Shown: piece by piece, positions 27,622 to 36,480 of the stretch
How positions within the stretch are numbered: position 1 is the stretch's first letter
How the letters are laid out: each line of letters begins with the position of its first letter
NCBI GenBank assembly: GCA_020437545.1
Contig: JAGQWH010000001.1
Location: 32,966-96,965 of the forward strand
Reading direction: 5' to 3'
DNA length: 64,000 nt
Source of the DNA: Ignavibacteriota bacterium
Lineage (GTDB): Bacteria; Bacteroidota; Ignavibacteria; Tepidaquicellales; Tepidaquicellaceae
Program-made: the position numbers and the translations under genes
Notes under the pieces: generated by a model
The model's input: the letters and a program-made list of their open reading frames with translations, nothing else
What the model was told of the DNA's origin: nothing
The model's database searches: none

Positions 27622-28848
27622 TTATCCGACTCTCACAGGCATAATAAGCTCAATATAATTCTCATTCTTCTTCTGCTCTGATGGAGTAATTATAGCTGCT
27701 TTGGATGAACTTCCGAAACTTATATTAATCTCACCCTCAGGCATGTGTTTCGAATCATCACCATCATCAATCAGAACTCCGTCTGCTCCGATCTTTGGTT
27801 CTTCATCACCGGAACTGTGTCCTGTATCCATCTGCGAGACTGCATCAAGTAAATATCCGGCATTGAATGCTATCACAAAAGGATTGCTGTCAAAATCTTC
27901 GTCACCTCCTGTGCTTGTAAATGAACCTTCGATTGTCTCTTCACCTTCCGAACCAATTTCCGGATTATCAGCCTTGATGGTCAGCGCATTGTTCGATATC
28001 TCAAGTCTTACTCTTTTTGTTATTGCATCTGCAAATATAAGCGCTCTTCTCAGTGATGCTGATAATGAACTCTTTTCAATTTTCAGGATCTTGTCATTGT
28101 TGTCCGGGATCACATTTTCATAACTCGGGAATGTATCATCTATCAATTTTGAAAATATTTCAAAATCCCCGAAGGTAACCTTAAGGTCATTTTCATCAAA
28201 ATCGATCACAGAATCTTCACCGTTATTTAATCTTAAAATTAAGTTACTGGTCTTCAGCGGAATAATGATCTTTTCTTCAAGATCGGATTTCACTTTGAAA
28301 TTATCCTTAATGATCTTTCCGAGTCTGAATCCGTCTGTAGCAACAAACTTAAGTTCGCCGGGCTTAACATCAAGTAAAACACCCGACATATTCCTTCTGA
28401 GTTCGTCAGTATTGACAGCATGAATGACTTTTGACAGAAATCTTCTTAAGAGACGTCCGTCAAATTCCAGTTTATTCATCTCACCTTTTTCTTCCGGTAC
28501 AGGAAATTCCTCAGCCGGCTCACCGCCTATTGTATATTTTCCGTTTTTGGTTTTTATGGTAATACGGTTCTTTTCATTAACACTAAAATCCAGCTTTGCA
28601 GAAGTCAGAGTTCTCGAGATCTCAAGTAATTTTTTAGCCGGAATTGCAACTTTCCCGTCTTTTTCACCTTTGACTTCAAGAGTCGTACGGATAAAGATCT
28701 CCAGATCCGAAGCTAAAAGCTTCAGTTCGTTTCCGTTTAATTCGAATAATATATTATCAAGAATCGGAAGGGGAGAGCGTGTTGGTATTACTGAATTGAG
28801 TTTACTAAGATAATCTACAAGTTTGTCACCTGTAACAGAAAATTTCAT
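27622..28848 (-). CDS. dnaN: DNA polymerase III beta sliding clamp
   Basis: The 408-residue protein shows the three-domain clamp pattern, with LPILDNILFEL and LLASDLEIFIR in domain 1, VLLDVKPGELKFVATDGFRLG in domain 2, and the C-terminal ENYIELIMPVRVG. It is about 40 residues longer than the usual clamp; the excess lies in domain 3 as acidic segments at about 300-322 and 341-371 (SGDEEP, DDGDDSKHMPEG). No dnaA lies upstream; an NAD-dependent epimerase gene does. Confidence 0.96.
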   Translation of the reverse strand: MKFSVTGDKLVDYLSKLNSVIPTRSPLPILDNILFELNGNELKLLASDLEIFIRTTLEVKGEKDGKVAIPAKKLLEISRTLTSAKLDFSVNEKNRITIKTKNGKYTIGGEPAEEFPVPEEKGEMNKLEFDGRLLRRFLSKVIHAVNTDELRRNMSGVLLDVKPGELKFVATDGFRLGKIIKDNFKVKSDLEEKIIIPLKTSNLILRLNNGEDSVIDFDENDLKVTFGDFEIFSKLIDDTFPSYENVIPDNNDKILKIEKSSLSASLRRALIFADAITKRVRLEISNNALTIKADNPEIGSEGEETIEGSFTSTGGDEDFDSNPFVIAFNAGYLLDAVSQMDTGHSSGDEEPKIGADGVLIDDGDDSKHMPEGEINISFGSSSKAAIITPSEQKKNENYIELIMPVRVG

Positions 28849-29030
28849 TTGTGATTAAATTTAATTTGAGAAAAATACAAATTTAATCCTCTATATTCAA
28901 TTGACAAACTACGGCATTTTAATAAAATTTAATTTTTTAACACAGTTTAAAGTCAATGTTTATAAGGCTTAACGGAGATATGCAGTATTCCGGAACATTA
29001 ACTCTCAGCGGTTATCAAATTTGTATTACT

Positions 29031-29084
29031 CACAGGAGAAAAAGTCTCTTCTGAGGATAAAATTTTTTTTAAATTTCTCCTGTG
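29031..29084. repeat. Inverted repeat CACAGGAGAAA / TTTCTCCTGTG
   Basis: Two exact 11-bp arms are separated by 32 bp within the 280-bp gap upstream of dnaN. A run TTTGTATTTTT follows on the plus strand, but no plus-strand gene ends here. On the minus strand it would lie after the epimerase start, inside the dnaN leader. Confidence 0.7.
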
Positions 29085-29128
29085 TTTGTATTTTTAAAAA
29101 TTTCATTTCTGTTTTTTTTGTTAAAATT

Positions 29129-30118
29129 TTAATTTGTCATCATTTCCCATTTTTTTATTAACTCAGCTTCCCTCTCCGGTGACAATCCTGCTCTCAATTT
29201 ATTATCTTTTCTCGAGCGGTCAAAATCAAGTGTGTCTTTTAATGTTTCTTCAAGCGGTCTGAATTTCAATCCGTCATTAATGGCTTTACTTATATTTACA
29301 TTGCTTATTCCCTGATCTGAAAGCGGCACCCACATAGGAAGCTCTGACCATGGAATGATCTTTTCATCTTCTATGAATTTTTCGTTTACCCAAACCATTT
29401 CAGTATCCTTTCCGGCAAACTTTATACACTTATTAGTAAAATCCCCGAAAGTAAGTTTTTCTCCCGGACCTGTTGCATTATACAATCCTGACTTTTTCTC
29501 TTCTGCCATTTTTATTATCCAGTCGGCAAGATCTTTCACATCTATAAACTGGACAGAGCTGTTCTTATCATCCGGCGCAAGTACTTTCCCTCCCTGAGCT
29601 ATTCTGTGGATCCAGTATGTAAATCTGTCTGACCAGTCATTCTCACCTACTATCAGCCCGGGTCTTATATTCAATGCTCTGTCTCCGAATACATCGGTAA
29701 CAGCTTCTTCACACAGAACCTTCATTGCTCCGTAATTTTCCATTGTCATTTCGGTAGTGTTTCCATCAGTGATCTTACAGGTAGCCGAACCTTCTTTAAT
29801 ATGCATATCTGAAAAATCCGAATAAGCTGAAATACTTGAGATGAAAGTATAATGTCCGGCATTGTCCTTTAATAATTCGGCCGAGTTGCGGACCTCTCCG
29901 GGAATATGACCTGAAGTATCAATTACAGCATCGAAAGTTTTTCCTTTCAAAGCATCAAGCGAACCGGCTCTGTCACCGATCAGTTTTTCCACTTCAGGAA
30001 ATATATCGGGATTACGTTTGCCTCTGTTGAATAATGTTACTGTGTGATTGTTTCTTAGTGCGGAATTTACAAGCTGAATTCCGAGGAAGACGCTGCCGCC
30101 GAGAATTAGTATGTTCAT
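29129..30118 (-). CDS. NAD-dependent epimerase/dehydratase family protein
   Basis: The 329-residue protein has a Rossmann start MNILILGGSVFLGIQLVNSAL and the atypical extended-SDR features FNRG and FDAVIDTSGHIPGEV. At the site of the usual YxxxK motif it reads MENYGAMKVLCEEAV (Y..MK), which still fits YxxxK. It resembles the mRNA-binding-type/isoflavone-reductase-like SDRs that use a TTG or GTG-like context, but the substrate is unknown. It lies upstream of dnaN on the same strand, with 280 bp between, and is probably a separate unit. Confidence 0.82.
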   Translation of the reverse strand: MNILILGGSVFLGIQLVNSALRNNHTVTLFNRGKRNPDIFPEVEKLIGDRAGSLDALKGKTFDAVIDTSGHIPGEVRNSAELLKDNAGHYTFISSISAYSDFSDMHIKEGSATCKITDGNTTEMTMENYGAMKVLCEEAVTDVFGDRALNIRPGLIVGENDWSDRFTYWIHRIAQGGKVLAPDDKNSSVQFIDVKDLADWIIKMAEEKKSGLYNATGPGEKLTFGDFTNKCIKFAGKDTEMVWVNEKFIEDEKIIPWSELPMWVPLSDQGISNVNISKAINDGLKFRPLEETLKDTLDFDRSRKDNKLRAGLSPEREAELIKKWEMMTN

Positions 30119-30207
30119 TTTTTTTAATTTGATTTTCGGAAATGATTTAACTTACGGAAGGAATGTGGAATTGTTTAACTATGCTACTTTGAAACCTCTT
30201 TAACACA

Positions 30208-30280
30208 AAGGCACGAAGACTCTAATCCGGAAAGCTAAAAAAAATCCTTTTAACTTTTCAGATTAGAGTCTTCACGCCTT
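30208..30280. repeat. 20-bp imperfect inverted repeat containing AGACTCTAATC
   Basis: The left arm 30208-30227 (AAGGCACGAAGACTCTAATC) and the right arm 30261-30280 pair over 20 bp with two mismatches, around a 33-bp AT-rich centre. The arms are similar to the dispersed GAGTCTTTGAGGC-type sequences near 15.6, 17.3 and 26.2 kb. Confidence 0.8.
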
Positions 30281-30340
30281 AGAATCAATTTCACTGTAAT
30301 TCTTTTTCAGTGTATTCGCGTCTTGAAGGTAATAAAACAG

Positions 30341-31126
30341 TCACCATGAGGTTGCAAAGATCTCTTTCAAAAACATCTTCATCGCTTCCCATGATCTCTT
30401 ATCGGCATTTTCGTTATAAGCTGATCCCTGAGTAACATCATTACCCGCGCTTTTCTGGGTGAAAGAATGAACTGCTCCGGAGTATTCCGTAAGTACATAA
30501 TCAACATTAGCATCTTCCATCTCTTTCTTGAAGCCTATTACATCTTCTTCTTTTACAAACGGATCAATTGCACCGTGCTGTACCAGCACTCTGCATTTTA
30601 TGTTTTTGGCATCATCCGGATTCTGAGATTTCAGACTTCCGTGAAAAGTAACTACACCAAGTATTTCCGCTCCGCTTCTTGCAAGTTCGAGTACACCACC
30701 TCCGCCGAAACAATATCCTATTGCCGCTATTTTATCAGGATCTACAAGCGGCTGCATTTTGAGTTCATTCAATCCTGCATTAAGTCTTTCCCTGTAAAGC
30801 ATTACATCAGCATAAAACTGACCTGCGGTCTTGCTTGCTTCCTCGGAAGTTGAAGGTCTGATGCCTTTTCCGTATATGTCAACGGCGAAAGCCACGTATC
30901 CGAGTTCGGCGATCTGAACTGCTCTGGATTTTTCATAATCAGTAAGACCTTTCCATTGATGAACAATCAGAACTCCCGGGCGTTTTTCCTGTGAACTGTT
31001 GTCATATGCAATGTAACCCTGAAGAGTCACATCACCAATTTTGTATTCGACGTCGGATGTAATAATTTCTGCCATTGTATTCAATGAACTCATAATAAAT
31101 AGTGTGATAATCAGAAGTAATTTCAT
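30341..31126 (-). CDS. Secreted dienelactone hydrolase family protein
   Basis: The 261-residue alpha/beta hydrolase has a short signal peptide (MKLLLIITLFIMSSLNTMA). The catalytic triad is visible as C139 in AIGYCFGGGG, D188 in HGAIDPFV and H220 in GAVHSF; a cysteine nucleophile marks the dienelactone hydrolase family. The segment VLIVHQWKGLTDYEK is also typical. Family members hydrolyse dienelactones or other esters, and the exported forms are mostly uncharacterised. Confidence 0.88.
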   Translation of the reverse strand: MKLLLIITLFIMSSLNTMAEIITSDVEYKIGDVTLQGYIAYDNSSQEKRPGVLIVHQWKGLTDYEKSRAVQIAELGYVAFAVDIYGKGIRPSTSEEASKTAGQFYADVMLYRERLNAGLNELKMQPLVDPDKIAAIGYCFGGGGVLELARSGAEILGVVTFHGSLKSQNPDDAKNIKCRVLVQHGAIDPFVKEEDVIGFKKEMEDANVDYVLTEYSGAVHSFTQKSAGNDVTQGSAYNENADKRSWEAMKMFLKEIFATSW

Positions 31127-31328
31127 TTTTTTAATTTGGTTAGTTAGGATTTATTTTTAGCAAATATAATTTTTAATAATTTTTTTTGTAACTCATTTTT
31201 CAAACCATCTTATTTTAACTAATATATGTAAAATTCAAAAGATACTAAGTGTTAAAAATACATTAAATTAAAATTCAAATGTAATTATATTAAACTTTAA
31301 TAAATTAACTCCGGATAAAAAATTTCTT

Positions 31329-32063
31329 ATGGATCATGATTGGGATATTTACGGCAAAGACCCAACCGAAGAAGAATCCAAGGAAAAAAACAAAATACTT
31401 TCTTCAGTTTTTTTCAGCGGATGTTTTGTTCTGTTTCTATGGCTTGTGCAGTTTTACCAATGGGCTTCAGAAACAGATCTTTCTGTCTTTGGGGTATATC
31501 CCGGAAAAGTTTCAGGGCTTAAAGGAATTTTCACTGCTCCGCTGGTTCATGCTGACTTCTCTCATCTGATCTCGAATTCGGTTACATTATTCCTTTTGCT
31601 TTTCGGAATATTATACTTTTACAGAAGTTCCGCTGTAATAGTCTTTGTAATAATATACATTTCAAATGGTATACTGGTTTGGTTTTTTGCCAGACACTCA
31701 TATCATATCGGCGCAAGCGGTCTTGTATATGGTTTTGCAGCTTTCCTTTTTTTCAGCGGACTCTTCAGAAAAGATAAAAGATCAATTGCGCTTTCCCTGC
31801 TGATAGTTTTTCTTTACGGCGGAATGGTCTGGGGAGTACTGCCTATTGATCCGAAAATTTCTTTCGAGTCACATTTATTCGGAGCTATAATAGGAATTGT
31901 TTGCGCTTTTATATTCAGGAAAAATGATCCTCCGCCGGTTTATGAATGGGAAGAAGAAGACTATGAAGATGAATTTGAGGATGAACCGGATCCGGATGAG
32001 GAAAAATTAGCTGATGAAACAGAGATAGATGATGATGCCGAACCGGATAGTTTCAGGTATTAG
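31329..32063 (+). CDS. Rhomboid family intramembrane serine protease
   Basis: The 244-residue protein has six hydrophobic helices with the rhomboid markers HADFSHLISNS (about 74-84), the catalytic serine S130 in HIGASGLVYG and the catalytic histidine H182 in FESHLFGAIIG. It cleaves membrane proteins within the bilayer. The last 45 residues form a very acidic soluble tail (VYEWEEEDYEDEFEDEP and more), which is unusual and may bind partners or ions. The stop codon lies inside a short repeat GGTATTAGGTATTAAG. Confidence 0.9.
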   Translation: MDHDWDIYGKDPTEEESKEKNKILSSVFFSGCFVLFLWLVQFYQWASETDLSVFGVYPGKVSGLKGIFTAPLVHADFSHLISNSVTLFLLLFGILYFYRSSAVIVFVIIYISNGILVWFFARHSYHIGASGLVYGFAAFLFFSGLFRKDKRSIALSLLIVFLYGGMVWGVLPIDPKISFESHLFGAIIGIVCAFIFRKNDPPPVYEWEEEDYEDEFEDEPDPDEEKLADETEIDDDAEPDSFRY

Positions 32064-32108
32064 GTATTAAGTATTCTTGATTGTAATGTCTGTTATTTAA
32101 AAAGGACT

Positions 32109-32807
32109 TTAAAAAGAGGAGATCTTAATCAACGCTTGTTTATCTTTTATCAGTATTTTCTTTCCTTTAACTTCAATAAGTTTGTCATCCTGAAATTTTT
32201 TCAAAACCCTTGAAAGTGTTTCATCAATTGTGCCCAGATAAGAGGCAAGATCATGTTTGCTGATGCTGAGCTCTATGAGTGAATTTTGTTTTGCAGTGGA
32301 TTTTTTATCTTCTGAAAGAATATATTTTGCAAGCCTCTTTGGAACGTCCTGCGTAATAGTCTCAATATGGCTGTTAAGATGTCTTAATTTTTTTGCAAGA
32401 CTTGAAAGCATCTTAAAACATATGTGACTGTTTTTTTCAACGAAGTTATAAAAAACCGAAGATCTTATAAGAATAAGTTTTGTATTTTCTTCCATTGCCA
32501 TTGAATTTGCAGGATATGAAAACTCATCTTTTTTAATTTTTTCATACTGCTCAAGCAGTGGAACCTCAGCAAAAGTATTGAAAGGATAAATAAAATACAG
32601 TATGTGTTCCCGCCCGTCTTTGGAAATTTTAAAGATCTTAACTCCGCCTTCAATAACTATATAAAAACCCTGATACGGTTCGGTATCGAAAAATATTATC
32701 TCCCCTTTATTGAAAGTTTTTATGTCACACCGCGAATACAACTTATCCAGCTCATCCTCATTGAGGTCAGAAAATAAATGCACGTTTTTTAATATGCTGC
32801 TATCCAT
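32109..32807 (-). CDS. Crp/Fnr family transcriptional regulator
   Basis: The 232-residue protein has a cyclic-nucleotide-binding-like beta roll (about 15-125, with IIFFDTEPYQGFYIVIEGGVKIFK given as FYIVIEGGVKIFK) and a C-terminal winged helix with SKHDLASYLGTIDETLSRVLKKF, whose E-T-L-S-R is the recognition helix of this family. There is no N-terminal cysteine set for an iron-sulfur cluster, so it is not a classical oxygen-sensing Fnr; a heme or other ligand is possible. Its start overlaps the end of the SemiSWEET gene by 8 bp. Confidence 0.9.
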   Translation of the reverse strand: MDSSILKNVHLFSDLNEDELDKLYSRCDIKTFNKGEIIFFDTEPYQGFYIVIEGGVKIFKISKDGREHILYFIYPFNTFAEVPLLEQYEKIKKDEFSYPANSMAMEENTKLILIRSSVFYNFVEKNSHICFKMLSSLAKKLRHLNSHIETITQDVPKRLAKYILSEDKKSTAKQNSLIELSISKHDLASYLGTIDETLSRVLKKFQDDKLIEVKGKKILIKDKQALIKISSF

Positions 32808-33054
32808 ATTTAAGCTTTAAGAAAAGCGTAATGGTCACAAAAATAAATGAGATAATATTTGCTGCTAAAAGCGGGATATCGGATATCATCGAACCGTAAA
32901 CTATCCAGACTACAACTCCAAATTCCAACATCAAAAGCATTGGCAAGGAAATATCTTTTGTATGCTTTGTCTTAATCGCTCTTAATGACTGTGGCAGAAA
33001 TGCAAAGGTTGTAAGCGAAGCTGCTATTAATCCGACTATTAAAGTTGTATCCAA
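32800..33054 (-). CDS. SemiSWEET family sugar transporter (PQ-loop)
   Basis: The 84-residue protein is one three-helix PQ-loop unit, with FAFLPQSLRAIKTKHTKDIS after helix 1 and hydrophobic helices 2 and 3. Bacterial SemiSWEETs work as homodimers that move sugars across the inner membrane. Length and motif position are right for the family. It overlaps the Crp/Fnr gene by 8 bp, so both are co-transcribed and the regulator might control it. Confidence 0.88.
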   Translation of the reverse strand: MDTTLIVGLIAASLTTFAFLPQSLRAIKTKHTKDISLPMLLMLEFGVVVWIVYGSMISDIPLLAANIISFIFVTITLFLKLKYG

Positions 33055-33128
33055 AATAGTTAACTGTGTTAATTATGTTAATTTGTTAATTGTGTTATCT
33101 ACCGAAGCGGATTAGAGTAAAAATTTTG

Positions 33129-34598
33129 TTAACTCAATTTTGAGTTTATATAGCTCTGAATATTATCCTTATTGATTCTCTCTTGTACCATAGAGTCACG
33201 GTCTCTTACTGTAACCGTATTATCAGTCAGTGTGTCAGAATCCACCGTAATGCAGAACGGCGTTCCGCATTCATCCTGTCTTCTGTAACGTCTTCCTACT
33301 GCTCCCGAATCGTCATAAAACACCTTGAAATTTTTTCTGAGTTCAGCTGAAATGTTCTGAGCAATGTCCTGCATTCCGTCACGATTGACAAGCGGAAATA
33401 CGGCTGCCTTTATCGGGGCAAGAGAAGGATGGAAGCGCAGAACTGTCCTTGTTTCTGTCGAACTTGTTCCGTCTGAATTTTCTTTGACCATCTCCTCTTC
33501 ATCATAAGCATTGCAAAGAAAGGCAAAGAAACTTCTTGAAGCGCCGGCTGATGTCTCAATGACATAAGGCGTAAATCTTTCTTTTGTCTGATCATCAAAA
33601 TATTCTATCTTCTTTCCTGAGAATTCAGTGTGTCTCTTCAGATCGAAATCAGTCCTGTTGTGAATGCCTTCTATCTCACCCCATCCGAACGGAAATTCAA
33701 ACTCAATATCTACAGCTGCTTTTGCATAGTGCGCAAGTTTTTCATGAACGTGAAGTTTTAGTTTAGCCGGATCCATTCCGTACTTTATAAACCAGTTGAA
33801 TCTCTGTTCCCGCCAGTACTCAAACCACTTATCATCATCTGCCGGATTTATGAAATACTGCATCTCCATCTGTTCAAACTCTCTTGTCCTGAATAAAAAA
33901 TTCTTTGTATTGATCTCATTCCGGAATGCTTTCCCCACCTGAGCAATTCCGAATGGTAATTTTTGTCTCGATGATTCTTTTACATTATTAAAATTCACAT
34001 AGATGCCCTGAGCAGTTTCAGGTCTTAGAAATACTGTATTGGATGAATCTTCAAGCGGTCCGATGAAAGTTTTGAACATGAGATTAAAACTTCTGGCTTC
34101 CGTGAATGTCTCCTTGTTGCCGCAGTTAGGGCAGACCAGCAAACTCAGATACGGATTCGGATCATTTGTAAAAAAATCTTTCATGCTGTCTTCTGAATCT
34201 GAGAGCGAACTGTCAGTTTTCAGGATCTCTTCAATTACAACTTTCTTATTCTTAGCAGAAAGCGTCTCGAATAATACATCCACTCTGTATCTTGACTTGC
34301 AGCTTTTACAGTCGACCATAGGATCCGAAAAATGCTCAACATGACCCGAAGCTTCCCAAACTCTCGGATGCATAAGTATTGATGCATCTAGACCTTCGAC
34401 ATCTTCACGATAGGTCATCTCTTTCCACCATGCTTCTTTTATGTTTCTTAAAAGTTCAACTCCCAACGGACCGTAATCATAACACCCGTTAAGTCCGCCA
34501 TAGATCTCGGAAGACTGGAATATCAATCCCCGCCTCTTTGAAAGCGATACTATTTTTTCTGTTACATCTGATTTATTGCTGTTTTTTTTATCTGACAT
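33129..34598 (-). CDS. glyS: Glycyl-tRNA synthetase, alpha2 type
   Basis: The 489-residue class II synthetase is the single-chain homodimeric form found in Bacteroidota, Gram-positives and eukaryotes. Visible are KIVSLSKRRGLIFQSSEIYGG at the start (in part), the zinc site CKSC and CPNCGNK, motif 2 FRNEINTKNFLFRTREFEQMEM in part as FRNEI and REFEQMEM, and motif 3 in TSAGASRSFFAFL. It charges tRNA-Gly. It is upstream of the SemiSWEET-Crp pair and probably a separate unit. Confidence 0.95.
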   Translation of the reverse strand: MSDKKNSNKSDVTEKIVSLSKRRGLIFQSSEIYGGLNGCYDYGPLGVELLRNIKEAWWKEMTYREDVEGLDASILMHPRVWEASGHVEHFSDPMVDCKSCKSRYRVDVLFETLSAKNKKVVIEEILKTDSSLSDSEDSMKDFFTNDPNPYLSLLVCPNCGNKETFTEARSFNLMFKTFIGPLEDSSNTVFLRPETAQGIYVNFNNVKESSRQKLPFGIAQVGKAFRNEINTKNFLFRTREFEQMEMQYFINPADDDKWFEYWREQRFNWFIKYGMDPAKLKLHVHEKLAHYAKAAVDIEFEFPFGWGEIEGIHNRTDFDLKRHTEFSGKKIEYFDDQTKERFTPYVIETSAGASRSFFAFLCNAYDEEEMVKENSDGTSSTETRTVLRFHPSLAPIKAAVFPLVNRDGMQDIAQNISAELRKNFKVFYDDSGAVGRRYRRQDECGTPFCITVDSDTLTDNTVTVRDRDSMVQERINKDNIQSYINSKLS

Positions 34599-34634
34599 TA
34601 ATGTTTTTTGTAATAAATTTTTCTTTATAAATAT

Positions 34635-34847
34635 TTATAAAAACTTTAGTGCTTCTTTTTTGTTGAGGTAACCTTCCTTTTCAGATTCTATTTCTGCTTC
34701 TTGCATTGCTAATCCCAGTCCATAATCTTCAAGTAATTCTATGATTGTATTATAATCACCTATAGAAAGAACAACAGATTCTATTTTACCCGAATCATTT
34801 GTAATAAACTTTTCTTTACCAATCTTATAATTCTTGAATGAATTCAT
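34635..34847 (-). CDS. Small orphan protein, Phd/YefM antitoxin-like
   Basis: The 70-residue acidic protein has a segment VVLSIGDYNTIIELLEDYGL, similar to the helical core of Phd/YefM-type antitoxins, and a C-terminal tail AEIESEKEGYLNKKEALKFL typical of toxin-binding ends. No toxin gene follows: glyS starts 36 bp downstream. It may be a leftover antitoxin. Identification is tentative because the protein is short. Confidence 0.5.
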   Translation of the reverse strand: MNSFKNYKIGKEKFITNDSGKIESVVLSIGDYNTIIELLEDYGLGLAMQEAEIESEKEGYLNKKEALKFL

Positions 34848-34938
34848 ATTTTAACATTACTATTTGTTACTTTCAAAATCAAAGATGTAATAGAAAACAA
34901 TAATTCGTAACTTGAAATTTGAAACTTGTAACTGCTCT

Positions 34939-35874
34939 TTAAACTTCCACTCCAAAATCGATCTTCAGCACATCTTTCAGTCCGTCCTCAAATTTCCTCG
35001 GAGCGTATTCCGGCATAATGCTTTTGAGATATGAGATATCCGTTCTTTTCTCATACATACCGTCCGGCTTGGAAGTATCCCATTTTATCTCTTTGTCAAA
35101 CTCGAATACCTTCTGGGCTATATCAATATACTCTTTTATTGAATGATCAAAACCAGTTCCGATATTAACTATCTCGGGTTTATCATAGTTTTCCATAAGA
35201 TATATACAGGCATCAGCGCAGTCATCAACATATAGCGCTTCACGTCTTGGTTTGCCGCTTCCCCAGAATACTAGTTCGGTGCCGTCTCGCTGAGCATTCA
35301 CAAACTTCTGCACCATAGCTGCGATAAAATGTGAATTGGTAAGATCATAATTGTCATTCGGTCCGTAAAGATTTGTCGGCATTGCAGCTATGGCATTGAT
35401 ACCGTATTGCTGTCTGTAGAGCTGACATGCGATGATACCCATTCCTTTAGCTACAGCATAGCCTTTGTTTGTTTCCTCAAGAGGTCCGTGCATGAATCTG
35501 TTTTCATTTATCGGCTGAGGATTTTCTTTTGGATAAATGCATGTGGAACCTGTATAAAGCAGTTTCGTTTCCGGAGAAAAATCTTTCAGCGCTTCAATTA
35601 CATTGAGTATCATCATTGCATTCTGATAAAGAAAGTCAGCCTGTCTTGAATTGTTGGCTAATATTCCTCCTACCAATCCTGCTACCATATAAACACTATC
35701 CGGAGTTTCCTCTTTAAAGAATTTTTCGACGGCTTCTTTATTCAGAAGATCGAATCCGTCTTTACGTGAAGGTGTAAGAACGTTTTCATAACCTTTGCTT
35801 TTTAAACGGCGGGTGATCGAGCTCCCGAGCATTCCCGTGCCGCCGAAGACGGCTGTTTTATTTTTATTTTCCAT
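34939..35874 (-). CDS. fcl: GDP-L-fucose synthase
   Basis: The 311-residue extended SDR has the NADP-binding GGTGMLGSS (10-18), the family-specific AAKVGGI-like segment MVAGLVGGILANN, the SSTCIYP-like GSTCIYPKENPQPI, and the catalytic YAVAK motif followed by PTNLYGPNDNYDL. It converts GDP-4-keto-6-deoxymannose to GDP-L-fucose for surface glycans. The partner GDP-mannose dehydratase is not in this window. Repeat DNA lies on both sides. Confidence 0.93.
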   Translation of the reverse strand: MENKNKTAVFGGTGMLGSSITRRLKSKGYENVLTPSRKDGFDLLNKEAVEKFFKEETPDSVYMVAGLVGGILANNSRQADFLYQNAMMILNVIEALKDFSPETKLLYTGSTCIYPKENPQPINENRFMHGPLEETNKGYAVAKGMGIIACQLYRQQYGINAIAAMPTNLYGPNDNYDLTNSHFIAAMVQKFVNAQRDGTELVFWGSGKPRREALYVDDCADACIYLMENYDKPEIVNIGTGFDHSIKEYIDIAQKVFEFDKEIKWDTSKPDGMYEKRTDISYLKSIMPEYAPRKFEDGLKDVLKIDFGVEV

Positions 35875-35883
35875 AATTTGAAT

Positions 35884-35928
35884 GTCAGACGTTTTAAGTC
35901 AAATGTCAGAGGTCAAACGTCAGACGTA
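35884..35928. repeat. Degenerate GTCAGACGT repeats upstream of fcl
   Basis: Four imperfect units (GTCAGACGT, GTCAAATGT, GTCAGAGGT, GTCAAACGTCAGACGT) occupy the short gap just before the fcl start. They match the array types at 22.6 and 36.4 kb. Confidence 0.85.
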
Positions 35929-35962
35929 ATTTCTAATGTGAATTATCTGATTTTAAAATATT

Positions 35963-36319
35963 TTATTTTGCATTATTTATAAATTTAGAAAGTTTTGCAA
36001 ACAACAAATTCAAAGATTTATTTATACTAATTTCGGTATATTCAGACATATAATTTAATTCTTTACAAATTTCTAATTGAGTATCTACTTCTACAAGTGA
36101 TGATCTGGATATTTCAAAAAACCTTTTCCTTTCTTGTAAAGATTTTCTGGCACATCCCTCAGCAATATTTGAAGCAATTGAAACTGAAGCTCTTCTTAAT
36201 TGACTGGTAATTCCGAAAAGTTCTGATTTTGGAAAACTCTCTGTAGTTTTATAAATAAATTTAATTAAATCTATACTTAACTTCCATACTTCCAGCTTTT
36301 TATGTCCCAGATTCAGCAT
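35963..36319 (-). CDS. Four-helix bundle protein (S23/TIGR02436 family)
   Basis: The 118-residue protein has the family pattern HKKLEVWKLSIDLIKFIY, FPKSELFGITSQLRRASVSIASNIAEGCAR in parts (FPKSELFGITSQLRRA and SIASNIAEG) and SSLVEVDTQLEICKEL. Members were first seen inside 23S rRNA intervening sequences but most are free-standing, as here; no rRNA is near. The structure is a homopentameric four-helix bundle; its function is unknown. Confidence 0.9.
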   Translation of the reverse strand: MLNLGHKKLEVWKLSIDLIKFIYKTTESFPKSELFGITSQLRRASVSIASNIAEGCARKSLQERKRFFEISRSSLVEVDTQLEICKELNYMSEYTEISINKSLNLLFAKLSKFINNAK

Positions 36320-36420
36320 TAGTCTTATCCTCCTATGATTTTAAAATTCTGAACAATATATATTAAATCATAAAATTATTCAATATTACTAATTTTAAAA
36401 TTGTTATTGTTTTTTCTTCT

Positions 36421-36480
36421 GACATCGCACGTTTCACGTCTGACTTCTGACGTCTGACTTCTGACGTTTTACGTCTTACG
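36421..36480. repeat. Degenerate CGTCTGACTTCTGA repeats at the end of the DUF423 gene
   Basis: About 60 bp of units CACGTCTGA, CTTCTGA, CGTCTGA and CGTCTTA. The array runs into the DUF423 gene, so that its last codons and the stop (TAA, at 36469-36471) are made of repeat sequence. Confidence 0.88.

Noticed and set aside
28849..29128. Replication origin upstream of dnaN
   Set aside because: No DnaA-box cluster and no dnaA gene are seen; only an 11-bp inverted repeat and AT-rich DNA.
35963..36319. rRNA intervening sequence
   Set aside because: The four-helix bundle gene is free-standing; no 23S rRNA sequence is near.
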